This document shows positions 1 to 8,823 of a stretch of DNA of 64,000 bases, in pieces. The notes below the pieces were generated by a model. The model had not been told where the DNA came from. It saw nothing but the letters and a program-made list of their open reading frames with translations, and did no database searches. The stretch spans positions 4,164,351 to 4,228,350 of the forward strand of contig NZ_HG315671.1 of NCBI RefSeq assembly GCF_000723205.1, written 5' to 3'. Origin of the DNA: Formosa agariphila KMM 3901 (GTDB lineage: Bacteria > Bacteroidota > Bacteroidia > Flavobacteriales > Flavobacteriaceae). The stretch's first letter is position 1, and every line of letters starts with the position of its first letter. The position numbers were made by a program, and so were the translations under genes.

Positions 1-12
1 TTTATTACTCAT
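1..12 (-). CDS. Possible start of a gene running off the left edge
   Basis: On the minus strand an ATG lies at bases 12-10 and opens a frame reading Met-Ser-Asn-Lys before the window ends. It follows a TAnnTTTG promoter-like element by 16 bases. Nothing can be said about the product. The call rests only on the promoter-to-ATG spacing and could be chance. Confidence 0.3.
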
Positions 13-28
13 AAAATTATTTTCCGCA

Positions 29-36
29 CAAATATA
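29..36 (-). promoter_or_regulatory. -7 promoter element (TATATTTG)
   Basis: The minus strand reads TATATTTG, a match to the Bacteroidota housekeeping -7 consensus TAnnTTTG. It points leftward, away from the GH3-like gene, towards an ATG at base 12. No clear -33 TTG was seen. Confidence 0.4.
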
Positions 37-39
37 GCA

Positions 40-1542
40 CTATTTAGTTACTTTTAAGGCATATAGCGTATCTGCTATTTTTCGGTCGTTAGATAATCTT
101 GGGATTTTATTTTGTCCTCCTAATTTTCCAATAGATTTCATATAATCCTGAAATCCATCTTTTTTTATTGAAGTAATTTTTAATGGCTGAAGTACTTTGC
201 CTTCTATTAAATCGAAATAATAACTATTTTGTTTTTGAAGTGATTCATCTAGCTTCTCAACCAGTTCTTGAAGATGCTTTGGTTCGTTTTCGAATTCTAC
301 AAACCACTCATGAAAAGGTAAACCAGATTCCGGATTTATTTGTGGCGCAACCGTAAATTCCGAAATACGAATATCTGTATCAGCAGTTGCATCTTTCATG
401 GCTTGTTCTACTTCTTTACCAATTACATGCTCTCCAAATGCCGAAATAAAATGTTTTATACGCCCCGTTACGATAACACGATAAGGTTTTAACGATGTAA
501 AGGCAACAGTATCTCCAATGTTATAGGCCCACAATCCTGCTGTTGTAGAAATAATTAGAACATAATTTACGTCTAACTCTACGTCTTTAATGGTAATACG
601 TTTTGGGTTTTCTTCGAAAAATTCGTCGGCTTTTATAAACTCGTAAAAAATACCAGAATTTAGCTGTAACAACATTCCTTTTTCGTTCTGCTTATCTTGG
701 TAGGCAAAAAAACCTTCGCTTGCGGGATACAATTCAATACTGTCAACTTTTCTTCCTATTAATTTTTCAAATTTAGCACGATACGGTTCGTAATTCACAC
801 CTCCAAAAATGAATAAATTAAAGTTCTTAAAGATATCTCCAACAGGTTTGCCAGTTTTTTCCTGAAGCTTTTCAAAATACATTTGTACCCAAGACGGAAT
901 CCCTGAAATTATAGTCATATCCTCCGGAAGCGTTTCTTCAACTATAGCATCAACTTTTGTTTCCCAATCTTCTATACAGTTTGTTTCCCAACTTGGAAGT
1001 CTATTTTTCTGAAGATATTTAGGAACAAAATGTGCTACAATCCCTGATAATCTTCCAAGGTTTATACCGTTTTTCTTTTCTAAAATTGGGCTTCCTTGAA
1101 GGAAAATCATTTTACCATCAACAAAACTAGAGTTACCCGTTTCATTAATGTATAATAAAATAGCATTTCTAGCGGCTTCAATATGCGTTGGCATACTTTC
1201 TTTTGTAATTGGAATGTATTTCGCACCAGAGGTGGTTCCCGAAGTTTTAGCAAAATATAAAGGCTTTCCTTTCCATAATATATCAGCTTGGCCATCTACA
1301 ACTTTTAAAACATAAGGTTTTAAGTCTTCGTAATCACGAACCGGAACGTGTTTTACAAAATCTTCGAATGTTTTTATGTTTTGAAAATTATGATCCTTTC
1401 CAAACATTGTAGAACTTGCCTCTGAAATTAAGTTTTTAAAAACTTTATCTTGAGTTTCAATGGGATTATTAGCCCATTTCTGAACAGAACTATATATATA
1501 CTTGGCAAATGGTTTTGCTAAAAGTGCTTTTATGGACATCAT
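40..1542 (-). CDS. GH3 auxin-responsive promoter family protein (acyl-adenylate enzyme-like)
   Basis: This 500-residue protein belongs to the GH3 superfamily, the firefly-luciferase-like adenylating enzymes best known from plants, where they join amino acids to hormone acids. The Ser/Thr/Gly-rich nucleotide-binding motif TSGTTSGAK is at residues 100-108. YPASEG is near 272-277 and the NIGD motif near 341-344, followed by YRVIVTGR. Length is normal for bacterial members. No signal peptide is visible, so it is probably cytoplasmic. The start ATG overlaps the stop of the upstream M23 peptidase gene (ATGA), so the two are probably translationally coupled; a second Met follows immediately. The bacterial substrate is not known to me. 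Family assignment is firm, function is not. Confidence 0.85.
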   Translation of the reverse strand: MMSIKALLAKPFAKYIYSSVQKWANNPIETQDKVFKNLISEASSTMFGKDHNFQNIKTFEDFVKHVPVRDYEDLKPYVLKVVDGQADILWKGKPLYFAKTSGTTSGAKYIPITKESMPTHIEAARNAILLYINETGNSSFVDGKMIFLQGSPILEKKNGINLGRLSGIVAHFVPKYLQKNRLPSWETNCIEDWETKVDAIVEETLPEDMTIISGIPSWVQMYFEKLQEKTGKPVGDIFKNFNLFIFGGVNYEPYRAKFEKLIGRKVDSIELYPASEGFFAYQDKQNEKGMLLQLNSGIFYEFIKADEFFEENPKRITIKDVELDVNYVLIISTTAGLWAYNIGDTVAFTSLKPYRVIVTGRIKHFISAFGEHVIGKEVEQAMKDATADTDIRISEFTVAPQINPESGLPFHEWFVEFENEPKHLQELVEKLDESLQKQNSYYFDLIEGKVLQPLKITSIKKDGFQDYMKSIGKLGGQNKIPRLSNDRKIADTLYALKVTK

Positions 1543-2411
1543 GGTTTAAAATCGATAAAATTAATTGGATTAATAGGATAGCCATCGCTCCACAACTCAA
1601 AATGTAAATGTGGTCCAGTGGTGTATTCACCAGAATCTCCTGCTGTAGCAATTACTTCTCCCGCCTTAACTAAATCTCCTTGTTCTTTGGTTAAAGTTGC
1701 ATTGTGTTTATATACAGAAATTAACCCGTAGCTATGCTCTAAAATAATAACAAACCCTGTTTGAGTTGTCCATTCAGAAAAAATAACTCTACCATCGGCC
1801 GTAGCCTTTATTGGCGTATCTTTTGCTACAACAATATCTACAGCATAGTGTTTATCTTTAACACTATACGACTCGCTAATTTCTCCACTTGCTGGTGGAA
1901 ATAACACAAAGTTTGCTGCTGAAGTGGCAGAATCGAAAAGATTATATTTATCTTCTTTATCTACACGTTCTCTTAATAATGAATCTGCTTTGGTTGGACT
2001 TAAATCCACTTGACTCGCTTCAAATTTAGTAGCAGCGATAATTGAATCTTTATTAATATTTGTTGTTGAAATATCGCCTTCTAAAACTTTTTTTATGGAC
2101 GCATAAAACTGTTCGTTTTCATGTAATACTTGCTGTAACGAATCTGTTTTAAAATGCAATTCTGTGGCAGATTGTTTTAAAGCTGAAGACGAATACCCAG
2201 GAATATATTCACGTAAAGACGTGTAAGCTATTAACAATGTCGTGGCTACAATTAAAAACATGCTTAATAAAGACAGAACAACAAAAACATTTAATCGCGT
2301 GAGTTTAAAAGACAAGCGCTCTTCAAAAGTGTCTTCATTTAAAATAACAAGGCGGTACTTATGAAGTAACTTCTTTGTTAATTTTTTATTTTTGGGTTTC
2401 TTTTGATTCAT
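1539..2411 (-). CDS. M23 family metallopeptidase (membrane-anchored LytM-type)
   Basis: A 290-residue envelope protein. It has a basic N-terminal tail (residues 1-40), one membrane span (about 41-64), a periplasmic linker likely to form coiled coil, and a C-terminal peptidase M23 domain (about 175-285). The zinc and catalytic residues of a LytM fold are all present: H188 and D192 (HYAVD), H236 (YKHN) and H268/H270 (HLH). It is therefore probably an active endopeptidase cutting peptidoglycan cross-bridges rather than a degenerate activator. It overlaps the downstream GH3-like gene by four bases and is divergent from tatA. Confidence 0.88.
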   Translation of the reverse strand: MNQKKPKNKKLTKKLLHKYRLVILNEDTFEERLSFKLTRLNVFVVLSLLSMFLIVATTLLIAYTSLREYIPGYSSSALKQSATELHFKTDSLQQVLHENEQFYASIKKVLEGDISTTNINKDSIIAATKFEASQVDLSPTKADSLLRERVDKEDKYNLFDSATSAANFVLFPPASGEISESYSVKDKHYAVDIVVAKDTPIKATADGRVIFSEWTTQTGFVIILEHSYGLISVYKHNATLTKEQGDLVKAGEVIATAGDSGEYTTGPHLHFELWSDGYPINPINFIDFKP

Positions 2412-2501
2412 CTTAAGAACAAAATTAAATAAATTAATGGCACCAAACCTTTATGTTTTCCTAAAATTATTATTAAAACATCAATATTAAACTTTAATCA
2501 T

Positions 2502-2509
2502 TACCTTTG
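2502..2509 (+). promoter_or_regulatory. -7 promoter element for tatA (TACCTTTG)
   Basis: TACCTTTG fits TAnnTTTG and sits 20 bases before the ATG at 2530. A start near 2515 leaves a short leader before the ATG. That favours the ATG over the in-frame TTG at 2521. Confidence 0.5.
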
Positions 2510-2529
2510 TTTTTTAAACATTGAATAAT

Positions 2530-2712
2530 ATGATTTCTCAAGGAATATTTTTAGTTATTGGAGCGCCTCAAATCATCTTAATTGTGGTAATTGTTTTATT
2601 ACTTTTTGGTGGTAAAAAAATCCCTGAACTTATGCGTGGGTTAGGAAGTGGTATTAAAGAGTTTAAAGACGCTTCGAAAGAAGAGGACGAAAACAAAGAC
2701 AAAAAAGCATAG
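2530..2712 (+). CDS. tatA: Sec-independent translocase TatA/TatE-type subunit
   Basis: A 60-residue protein with the TatA plan: a short periplasmic N-terminus, one membrane helix (about residues 8-22), the hinge FGGKKIPEL, an amphipathic helix ([14 protein letters not shown]) and an acidic-lysine tail. TatA multimers form the channel through which folded, cofactor-bearing proteins cross the inner membrane. An in-frame TTG lies three codons upstream at 2521, but the ATG at 2530 is chosen because it fits the promoter spacing. No tatC is in the window. It ends just before a strong bidirectional terminator. Confidence 0.9.
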   Translation: MISQGIFLVIGAPQIILIVVIVLLLFGGKKIPELMRGLGSGIKEFKDASKEEDENKDKKA

Positions 2713-2736
2713 TTTACTATTTTACACGATACTATA

Positions 2737-2770
2737 AAAAAAAGCCAACAATTAATTGTTGGCTTTTTTT
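2737..2770. terminator. Bidirectional rho-independent terminator
   Basis: A perfect inverted repeat (AGCCAACAAT, TA, ATTGTTGGCT) is flanked by A-tracts on one side and T-tracts on the other. It lies between the convergent tatA and DUF4837 genes and can serve both. Confidence 0.9.
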
Positions 2771-2790
2771 ACATCTAAATTTTACAAGTG

Positions 2791-3774
2791 TTATTCAAAT
2801 TTAATAGATTTCATGATTGCATCTAACTCAAACACATAATCGCGTTTTTCTACTGAAGGCGCAAAAGTAAACCCTTCTACAACAAGTAATCTATTATTTG
2901 CTTTATCCTCTATAATATAATTTATGAATGGTCCAGACATAAAAGCATTTTTCACGTCCCAGATTCCTTTCGTTTCAACCACAGGCTTATCGTCTATTGT
3001 GGTATGAAATAAATATGGTGCATAGGCTTTTTCTGTAATCATAAATGTTCCTTCTGTAGGTCCTGGAATATGTACTTGCCCAATAGAATCTCTAATTTTA
3101 ATAATTTGCTGAACCAAACTATCATTTTGTTTTAATACGTTTAAAGGCAACTCATACAACATAATATTCTGAGTTCCCGTTGTAATATCCTTTCTTAACC
3201 AGAAAAAATTATTATCCTTTTTAGCAATTCTATAAGCCGATGGAAGCTCCATTTTAATACCTAAAGCCTTTTCAATGGTATCTATTTTAAGTAATGATAA
3301 TTTAATTCGGCGTTGCTTTTCTTTTATTTCCTGATTTTTAAAAGCTTCAATAATTTTAGGTGCATTGTTTTTTAATTGTTCAATAACCTCAGCTTCTGTT
3401 TTTCCAGAAACAACTATAACTTTTTGAGGAATGGCATAAACATTCTTACCAAATTTTACTGAAGATGTTTTGTTCGCATCAACTTCTACGCGTAAGACCG
3501 TTCTGTTTTTTGTAACAAAACCACTAAATACTTGAGGCGGAATTTGACTCAATGAAAATAAAGGTTCGTCTTGCGGTAAACCGTCTACAGGCGATGCTAA
3601 CGTGTTTCTTATTGCTTCACCAACATTGCCCTGCCACAATTCATTATCGACCACAACAGACAAGTTATTTAAGTTTCCAGAAGATTCAGACAATAATTTC
3701 TGATTGCCTTTTTTGTCATCATTACAGCTAGTAAGCACAAGAAGCGCAGTTACAAAGAATAGAATTTTATGCAT
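2791..3774 (-). CDS. DUF4837 family lipoprotein
   Basis: A 327-residue predicted lipoprotein. The first residues form a lipoprotein signal peptide with lipobox LTSC, putting the lipidated Cys at residue 17, so it is exported and anchored to a membrane. The body resembles the DUF4837 family of Flavobacteria, which has no known activity; I see no catalytic motif. It starts 24 bases after the stop of the LysM transglycosylase gene and is probably co-transcribed with it, which hints at an envelope or cell-wall role. That link is inference from position only. Confidence 0.75.
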   Translation of the reverse strand: MHKILFFVTALLVLTSCNDDKKGNQKLLSESSGNLNNLSVVVDNELWQGNVGEAIRNTLASPVDGLPQDEPLFSLSQIPPQVFSGFVTKNRTVLRVEVDANKTSSVKFGKNVYAIPQKVIVVSGKTEAEVIEQLKNNAPKIIEAFKNQEIKEKQRRIKLSLLKIDTIEKALGIKMELPSAYRIAKKDNNFFWLRKDITTGTQNIMLYELPLNVLKQNDSLVQQIIKIRDSIGQVHIPGPTEGTFMITEKAYAPYLFHTTIDDKPVVETKGIWDVKNAFMSGPFINYIIEDKANNRLLVVEGFTFAPSVEKRDYVFELDAIMKSIKFE

Positions 3775-3798
3775 AATGTTTAGTTTTTTTCAAGATGA

Positions 3799-5445
3799 TT
3801 AACCTTTAGACATTTTTAAAGTCATTCCTGGTTTTAAACGACTACCGCTAATATCGTTCCATTCTTTAATATTATCGACAGAAATACCAGAATGTTTTTG
3901 AGCAATGCTCCATAAAGAATCTCCTTTTTTAACAATATATGTGTTTTCTGTTGTAGATGCTGTAGAAGTATTAGTTGACGTTGGCTTAGCCGTAGCTGTT
4001 GAATTTCTAGGATAAATAGTTAAACGCTGACCAATACTTAAATTATTACTTCTAAGGCCATTCCATTGTTTTATCTGACTTACACGGACACTATATTTTC
4101 GAGCAATTTTACCCAAATAATCTCCAGACTTAACGGTATACCTTGTTTTTGTTTCCGATTCTATTAATTGTGGTAGCGGTTTTTCACGTTTATCGAACTC
4201 TGCTTTTGCATAAGCGTAAATCTCATCTTCATTAGCAACAAAAGGTCCAATAGCCCGAACTGGCAAACGTAACGTATATGTTTCATCCTTAATAAAAGGA
4301 ATGACATCAAGTTTATAAGACGGATTTAAAAACTGAAGTTCTTCTATTTTCACACCTGTAAGTTCAGATACCTGATCTAAAGTTATCATTTGTTTCACGT
4401 GAAGCGTATCGGTTTCTACATATGCAATTTCAGGTTTTAACTTAGAAAACCCTAACTCTTCTGCATTCTCAAAAATATACATCGTAGCTAAAAACGCTGG
4501 TAAATATCCAGCCGTTTCACGAGGTAAATAGTTTCTTATATTCCAATAATTTTCATAACCTCCAGAACGTCTTATTGCTTTGGTTACATTTCCTGGTCCT
4601 GAATTATACGCTGCTAAAGCTAAATCCCAATCTCCAAACATACTATATAGTTTAGATAAATATTTAGCTGCTGCTTCGGTAGATTTTAATGGATCACTAC
4701 GGTCGTCTACATAACTACTAACATCTAATCCATAGTATTTTCCTGTGGTGTACATAAATTGCCATAAACCAGTGGCTCCTACTCTAGATTTGGCTCTAGG
4801 TTTTAAAGCAGATTCTACAATAGATAAATATTTAATTTCAAGAGGAATATTATAATTATCTAATTCACGCTCGAACATAGGAAAATAATATTCGCTTAAC
4901 GTCATTAGTTTTTGCATCGAATTTCTTCGACGTTTTAAATACGATTTAATCACACTTTCTAGAGCAGGGTTATATGCCACATTAAAAGGTGTTTTTGCAT
5001 CTAATTCTAATAAACGTTTTTTAAGTGTATCTGTATTTAGTTCTGGATAATCTACTTCTTCGTATGTAAGATCTGTAACCGATTCGTAAATAGAATCGTA
5101 TAAACTATTGCTGTATAATTCTTCCAACCAAAGTTCATCTACTTTAGCAGAATAGGCATGATCTCTTAAGTGTTCTAAACTTAAAGAGTCTATTGCAGGT
5201 TTAATTTCTTGTTTGTAATACGCTTGGCCGTCTATAATAGTATCCACAGTATGATCTTCGCCAGAACGCAACTTATCTTCTGTGACAAGTTCTGTATAGA
5301 ATTTTACAGCTGTAGAGTCTTGCAATATTGAATTTACAATCACAGAATCCTGACTATCTTTAACAGCCAGAGAATCTTGAGCATAAAAACAAGTAATTTG
5401 CAAAAATGCTAAACAAAAAAAATACGAATTTAGTCGTTGCTTCAT
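3799..5445 (-). CDS. Lytic transglycosylase with two LysM domains (MltD-like)
   Basis: A 548-residue exported peptidoglycan-cleaving enzyme. The N-terminal signal peptide ends near FYAQ (residue 23). A transglycosylase SLT domain spans about residues 185-330. Its catalytic Glu is in the ES-A-L motif (E211), followed by GATGLWQFM and the AAYNSGPGNV motif typical of family 1 enzymes. Two LysM repeats for glycan binding lie near residues 440-482 and 505-547, each with a YxVKxGDxLxxIA start. The order SLT then LysM matches MltD. It lies between pgk and the DUF4837 gene on the same strand. Confidence 0.9.
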   Translation of the reverse strand: MKQRLNSYFFCLAFLQITCFYAQDSLAVKDSQDSVIVNSILQDSTAVKFYTELVTEDKLRSGEDHTVDTIIDGQAYYKQEIKPAIDSLSLEHLRDHAYSAKVDELWLEELYSNSLYDSIYESVTDLTYEEVDYPELNTDTLKKRLLELDAKTPFNVAYNPALESVIKSYLKRRRNSMQKLMTLSEYYFPMFERELDNYNIPLEIKYLSIVESALKPRAKSRVGATGLWQFMYTTGKYYGLDVSSYVDDRSDPLKSTEAAAKYLSKLYSMFGDWDLALAAYNSGPGNVTKAIRRSGGYENYWNIRNYLPRETAGYLPAFLATMYIFENAEELGFSKLKPEIAYVETDTLHVKQMITLDQVSELTGVKIEELQFLNPSYKLDVIPFIKDETYTLRLPVRAIGPFVANEDEIYAYAKAEFDKREKPLPQLIESETKTRYTVKSGDYLGKIARKYSVRVSQIKQWNGLRSNNLSIGQRLTIYPRNSTATAKPTSTNTSTASTTENTYIVKKGDSLWSIAQKHSGISVDNIKEWNDISGSRLKPGMTLKMSKG

Positions 5446-5559
5446 TTATAAAACCATTAGATTGGTATAACGTCGAGCCGGCTAAATTCGTGTTTTTATA
5501 CTGAAAATGAAAGCTAAAGTTATAAAACTCTTAAACTATCATTATTTAATTTGGGTGTA

Positions 5560-6747
5560 TTAGTCTAAAATTGCAGCAATACCAGGTAATGTTTTTCCTT
5601 CTAAACTCTCTAACATTGCACCACCTCCTGTACTTACATAACTTACTTTATTTTCGAAACCAAATTGCTTAACAGCTGCAACAGAGTCTCCTCCTCCAAC
5701 TAAAGAAAAAGCTCCATTCTTAGTCGCCTCTGCAATAGAGTCTCCTAAAGCAATTGTTCCTTTAGCAAAAGTTGGCATTTCGAACACACCTAAAGGTCCG
5801 TTCCATAAAATGGTTTTACTTTCTAAAACAACTTTATTAAAGTTTTCTATAGATTTTGGACCAGCATCTAAACCTTGCCATCCTTCTGGTATTTTAGTTA
5901 CATCTACAATCTGAGTTTCAGCATCGTTACTAAATGCGTTTGCTGCAACTACATCTACAGGAATATGTATTTGTACATTTTTCTCTTTAGCTTGTTTTAA
6001 AATATCTAGCGCTAATTCCATTTTATCATCTTCACAAATAGAATCACCTACTTGACCACCTTGAGCTTTTATGAAAGTAAATGTCATCCCTCCTCCAATA
6101 ATTAAGTGGTCTACTTTATCTAAAATATTTTCTATAATTGTGATTTTTGAAGACACTTTAGCACCACCTAAAACAGCTAATACAGGCTTTTCTCCAGTTT
6201 CCATTACTTTTTGGATACTTTCAATTTCTTGAGCTAGTAAATATCCGAAACATTTTTTCTCTGGGAAAAATTGAGCAACGATAGTAGTAGAAGCATGTGC
6301 TCTATGCGCTGTTCCAAAAGCATCGTTTACATAAATATCTCCTAATTTAGACAGTTGCTCAGCAAATTTTTCATCACCAGCAGTTTCTTCTGAATAAAAA
6401 CGTAAATTTTCTAATAATAACACTTCACCAGGTTGAAGGTTTGCCACAGCTTGTTCTGCTTTTTCACCAACACAGTCTGAAACAAATTTTACCGACACAC
6501 CTAAAACATTAGACACTTCTTCGCTAATATGTTTTAAAGAAAACTCATCTTGAGCACCTTTTGGTCTTCCTAAGTGAGACATTAATACACAGCTTCCGCC
6601 ATCTTCTAAAATTTTAATAATTGTAGGTTTAGCAGATACAATTCTTGTGTTATCTGTTACATTATAATCCTCGTCTAAAGGCACATTAAAATCTACTCTA
6701 ATTAATGCTTTTTTATTATTAAAATCGAAATCATTAAGTGTTTTCAT
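5560..6747 (-). CDS. pgk: Phosphoglycerate kinase
   Basis: A 395-residue cytoplasmic glycolytic enzyme that transfers phosphate between 1,3-bisphosphoglycerate and ADP. The N-terminal substrate site RVDFNVP (residues 17-23), the SHLGRP motif, the nucleotide-domain signature [10 protein letters not shown] and the C-terminal GGGDSVAAV are intact. Length is normal for a bacterial monomeric enzyme. The transglycosylase and DUF4837 genes follow on the same strand after 114 bases without a visible terminator. A TACATTTG promoter element lies 25 bases upstream of the ATG. Confidence 0.97.
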   Translation of the reverse strand: MKTLNDFDFNNKKALIRVDFNVPLDEDYNVTDNTRIVSAKPTIIKILEDGGSCVLMSHLGRPKGAQDEFSLKHISEEVSNVLGVSVKFVSDCVGEKAEQAVANLQPGEVLLLENLRFYSEETAGDEKFAEQLSKLGDIYVNDAFGTAHRAHASTTIVAQFFPEKKCFGYLLAQEIESIQKVMETGEKPVLAVLGGAKVSSKITIIENILDKVDHLIIGGGMTFTFIKAQGGQVGDSICEDDKMELALDILKQAKEKNVQIHIPVDVVAANAFSNDAETQIVDVTKIPEGWQGLDAGPKSIENFNKVVLESKTILWNGPLGVFEMPTFAKGTIALGDSIAEATKNGAFSLVGGGDSVAAVKQFGFENKVSYVSTGGGAMLESLEGKTLPGIAAILD

Positions 6748-6772
6748 CCTAAAAAGTTTTGATGTTATTCTA

Positions 6773-6780
6773 CAAATGTA
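6773..6780 (-). promoter_or_regulatory. -7 promoter element for pgk (TACATTTG)
   Basis: The minus strand reads TACATTTG, matching TAnnTTTG, with its last G 25 bases before the pgk ATG. No clear -33 TTG was found. Confidence 0.5.
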
Positions 6781-6977
6781 AACAATAAAAAACAGCTTTA
6801 AAACGTGTTTTTTTTACGAAAACGATATAGTCTTAAATAAATTTCAGTTAAAAATTCAATAAAACTATTAATTCGTCAATTTAAACCAAACAATCAAGGC
6901 TAAACACGACTTTATAATTGAAAATACAATACTTAACATCAACCCCTTTTGGATAACAAAAACTTAAAATTTTTATG

Positions 6978-6985
6978 TAGGTTTG
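6978..6985 (+). promoter_or_regulatory. -7 promoter element for holB (TAGGTTTG)
   Basis: TAGGTTTG matches TAnnTTTG and ends only four bases before the holB ATG at 6990. If used, the transcript would start at or beside the start codon, giving a leaderless or nearly leaderless mRNA. Confidence 0.45.
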
Positions 6986-6989
6986 CTTC

Positions 6990-8141
6990 ATGCTGTTTAA
7001 AGATATTTTAGGTCAGGACCATATTAAAAATCACTTAACCCAAAGTGTAGATAATGGTCGTATACCCCACGCTCAACTATTTGTTGGTCCAGAAGGTTCT
7101 GGTACATTACCACTTGCTATTGCTTATGCACAATACATTTTGTGTAAAAACTCTAACGGAGAAAACAATACTGGTAACGAAGCGTGCAATCTAAAATTCA
7201 ATAACATTTCGCATCCCGATTTGCATTTTGCCTTTCCTGTAACAACAACAGGAAGTATAAAATCGCATCCCGTGTCTTCTCACTTTTTAACAGAGTGGCG
7301 ACAATTATTAAAAGAACAACCTTACGGAAATCTTTTTGATTGGTACAAAATGTTAGGCGTAAACAATAAGCAAGGACAAATTGGTGTTGATGAAGCCCAG
7401 GACATAGTAAAAGCGTTATCATTAAAGGCATATGAAGGTGGCTACAAAGTGATGATTATTTGGATGGCTGAGAAAATGAATACTCCTGCTGCCAATAAAT
7501 TATTAAAGCTTATAGAAGAACCACCCAATAAAACTGTGTTTATTTTAATTGCTGAAGAAGAGCAACAAATTATAAATACAATACGTTCGCGTTGTCAGGT
7601 TTTACATTTCCCAGCACTTGCAGAAGAGGTGATTGTTGAAGCTTTGGTTAAAAACTATCACATAAAAGAAAGTGAAGCTACAAAAATTGCTCATCAAGCT
7701 TATGGAAATTATAATAAGGCTTGCGATTTAGTCTATCACGATTCAGAAGACACCCAGTTTGAAGATTGGTTTGTACTTTGGGTGCGAAGTGCTTTTAAAG
7801 CAAAAGGTAACAAAGCTGCAATTCATGATATTATTAATTGGAGTGAAGAAATTGCAAAAACAGGGCGTGAAACCCAAAAGCAATTTTTACATTTTTGTAT
7901 GGATTTTTTCCGCCAAGCTATGTTACTAAATTACGGTGCTAACGAATTGGTGTATTTAGAACCTAAAACAGCTTTTAAGTTAGAAAAATTTGCACCTTTT
8001 ATTCATAATGGAAATATTATGGATATTTATGAAGCAATTCAAGATGCCATTTACCATATTGAACGTAACGGAAATTCTAAAATTGTACTGACAGATTTGT
8101 CTATAAAACTAACACGATTGCTTCACGCAAAACAAGATTAA
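6990..8141 (+). CDS. holB: DNA polymerase III subunit delta-prime
   Basis: A 383-residue AAA+ clamp-loader subunit of the replicase. The P-loop position is degenerate (VGPEGSGTLPLA, no GKT), as expected for delta-prime, which does not bind ATP productively. The arginine-finger SRC motif (IRSRCQVLHF) is near residues 199-203. Helicase-lid and C-terminal helical domains follow. It opens a two-gene plus-strand unit with the DoxX-like gene nine bases downstream. A TAGGTTTG promoter element abuts the start. Separation from DnaX or DnaE-type genes is normal. Confidence 0.88.
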   Translation: MLFKDILGQDHIKNHLTQSVDNGRIPHAQLFVGPEGSGTLPLAIAYAQYILCKNSNGENNTGNEACNLKFNNISHPDLHFAFPVTTTGSIKSHPVSSHFLTEWRQLLKEQPYGNLFDWYKMLGVNNKQGQIGVDEAQDIVKALSLKAYEGGYKVMIIWMAEKMNTPAANKLLKLIEEPPNKTVFILIAEEEQQIINTIRSRCQVLHFPALAEEVIVEALVKNYHIKESEATKIAHQAYGNYNKACDLVYHDSEDTQFEDWFVLWVRSAFKAKGNKAAIHDIINWSEEIAKTGRETQKQFLHFCMDFFRQAMLLNYGANELVYLEPKTAFKLEKFAPFIHNGNIMDIYEAIQDAIYHIERNGNSKIVLTDLSIKLTRLLHAKQD

Positions 8142-8150
8142 AAAAATATT

Positions 8151-8549
8151 TTGGAACACGTTTTAAACCATAGTGCAGAACTCCTTATTTTACTCTTTTT
8201 AATCATTACTTTTTTAATGAGTTTTATTGATAAGGTTACCGATTGGAAAGGCAATATTTCATTTTTAAAATCTCATTTTTCTGAAACTTTTGTTGTACCA
8301 CTACTTCCAATAACTTTAGTTTTAATTGTAATTTTAGAAGCATTAACTACACTTTTTTGTAGCCTTGGTATTTTTGAAATTCTCGCAGAAAAAAACACTA
8401 ATTACGCACAGGTTGGTTCCATAATTTCATGTGTTATTCTTTTACTTTTTTTATTGGGTCAACGCATAACCAAAGACTTTGATGGCGCTAGAAATATTAC
8501 AATCTATTTTATAGTTTCTGTGTTTGCTGTTTTTCTATTTCAAAATTAA
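8151..8549 (+). CDS. Small membrane protein, DoxX-like
   Basis: A 132-residue, very hydrophobic protein with about four membrane helices (near residues 10-27, 48-72, 85-104 and 113-130). The pattern, with an MSFIDKVTDW stretch after the first helix, resembles DoxX-family inner-membrane proteins, whose biochemical role is mostly unknown. Translation must start at TTG (8151), because the first in-frame ATG would remove most of helix one. The TTG lies nine bases after the holB stop, so the gene is probably translated from the holB message. DoxX membership is by eye and moderate. Confidence 0.6.
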   Translation: MEHVLNHSAELLILLFLIITFLMSFIDKVTDWKGNISFLKSHFSETFVVPLLPITLVLIVILEALTTLFCSLGIFEILAEKNTNYAQVGSIISCVILLLFLLGQRITKDFDGARNITIYFIVSVFAVFLFQN

Positions 8550-8823
8550 ATTAACGTCCTATTTTTCTTCAACAAAAACAGTAAGTTTTATAATTTTTTT
8601 AAAATTAAATAATACGGTAAAAAATTCATTTTTATCAAACTTTTAAAAGTGTTTAAATTTCAAATTAAACAAACTTTAACTCAACCCTATTTGTCTTAAA
8701 AATAACATCTTATAAACTTTTTAATTTTGAACTCATTGTATAAAAAAAACATTAAATCTTCAAACGTAAGTTCAAGAATTTAATACGCTTTTTATTATGC
8801 CTTGTTCTTAAAAAAACGAAGAG

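Noticed and set aside
4393..4408. Near parS match TGTTTCACGTGAAGCG
   Set aside because: It has two mismatches to the consensus and lies within the transglycosylase coding sequence; coding constraint explains it.
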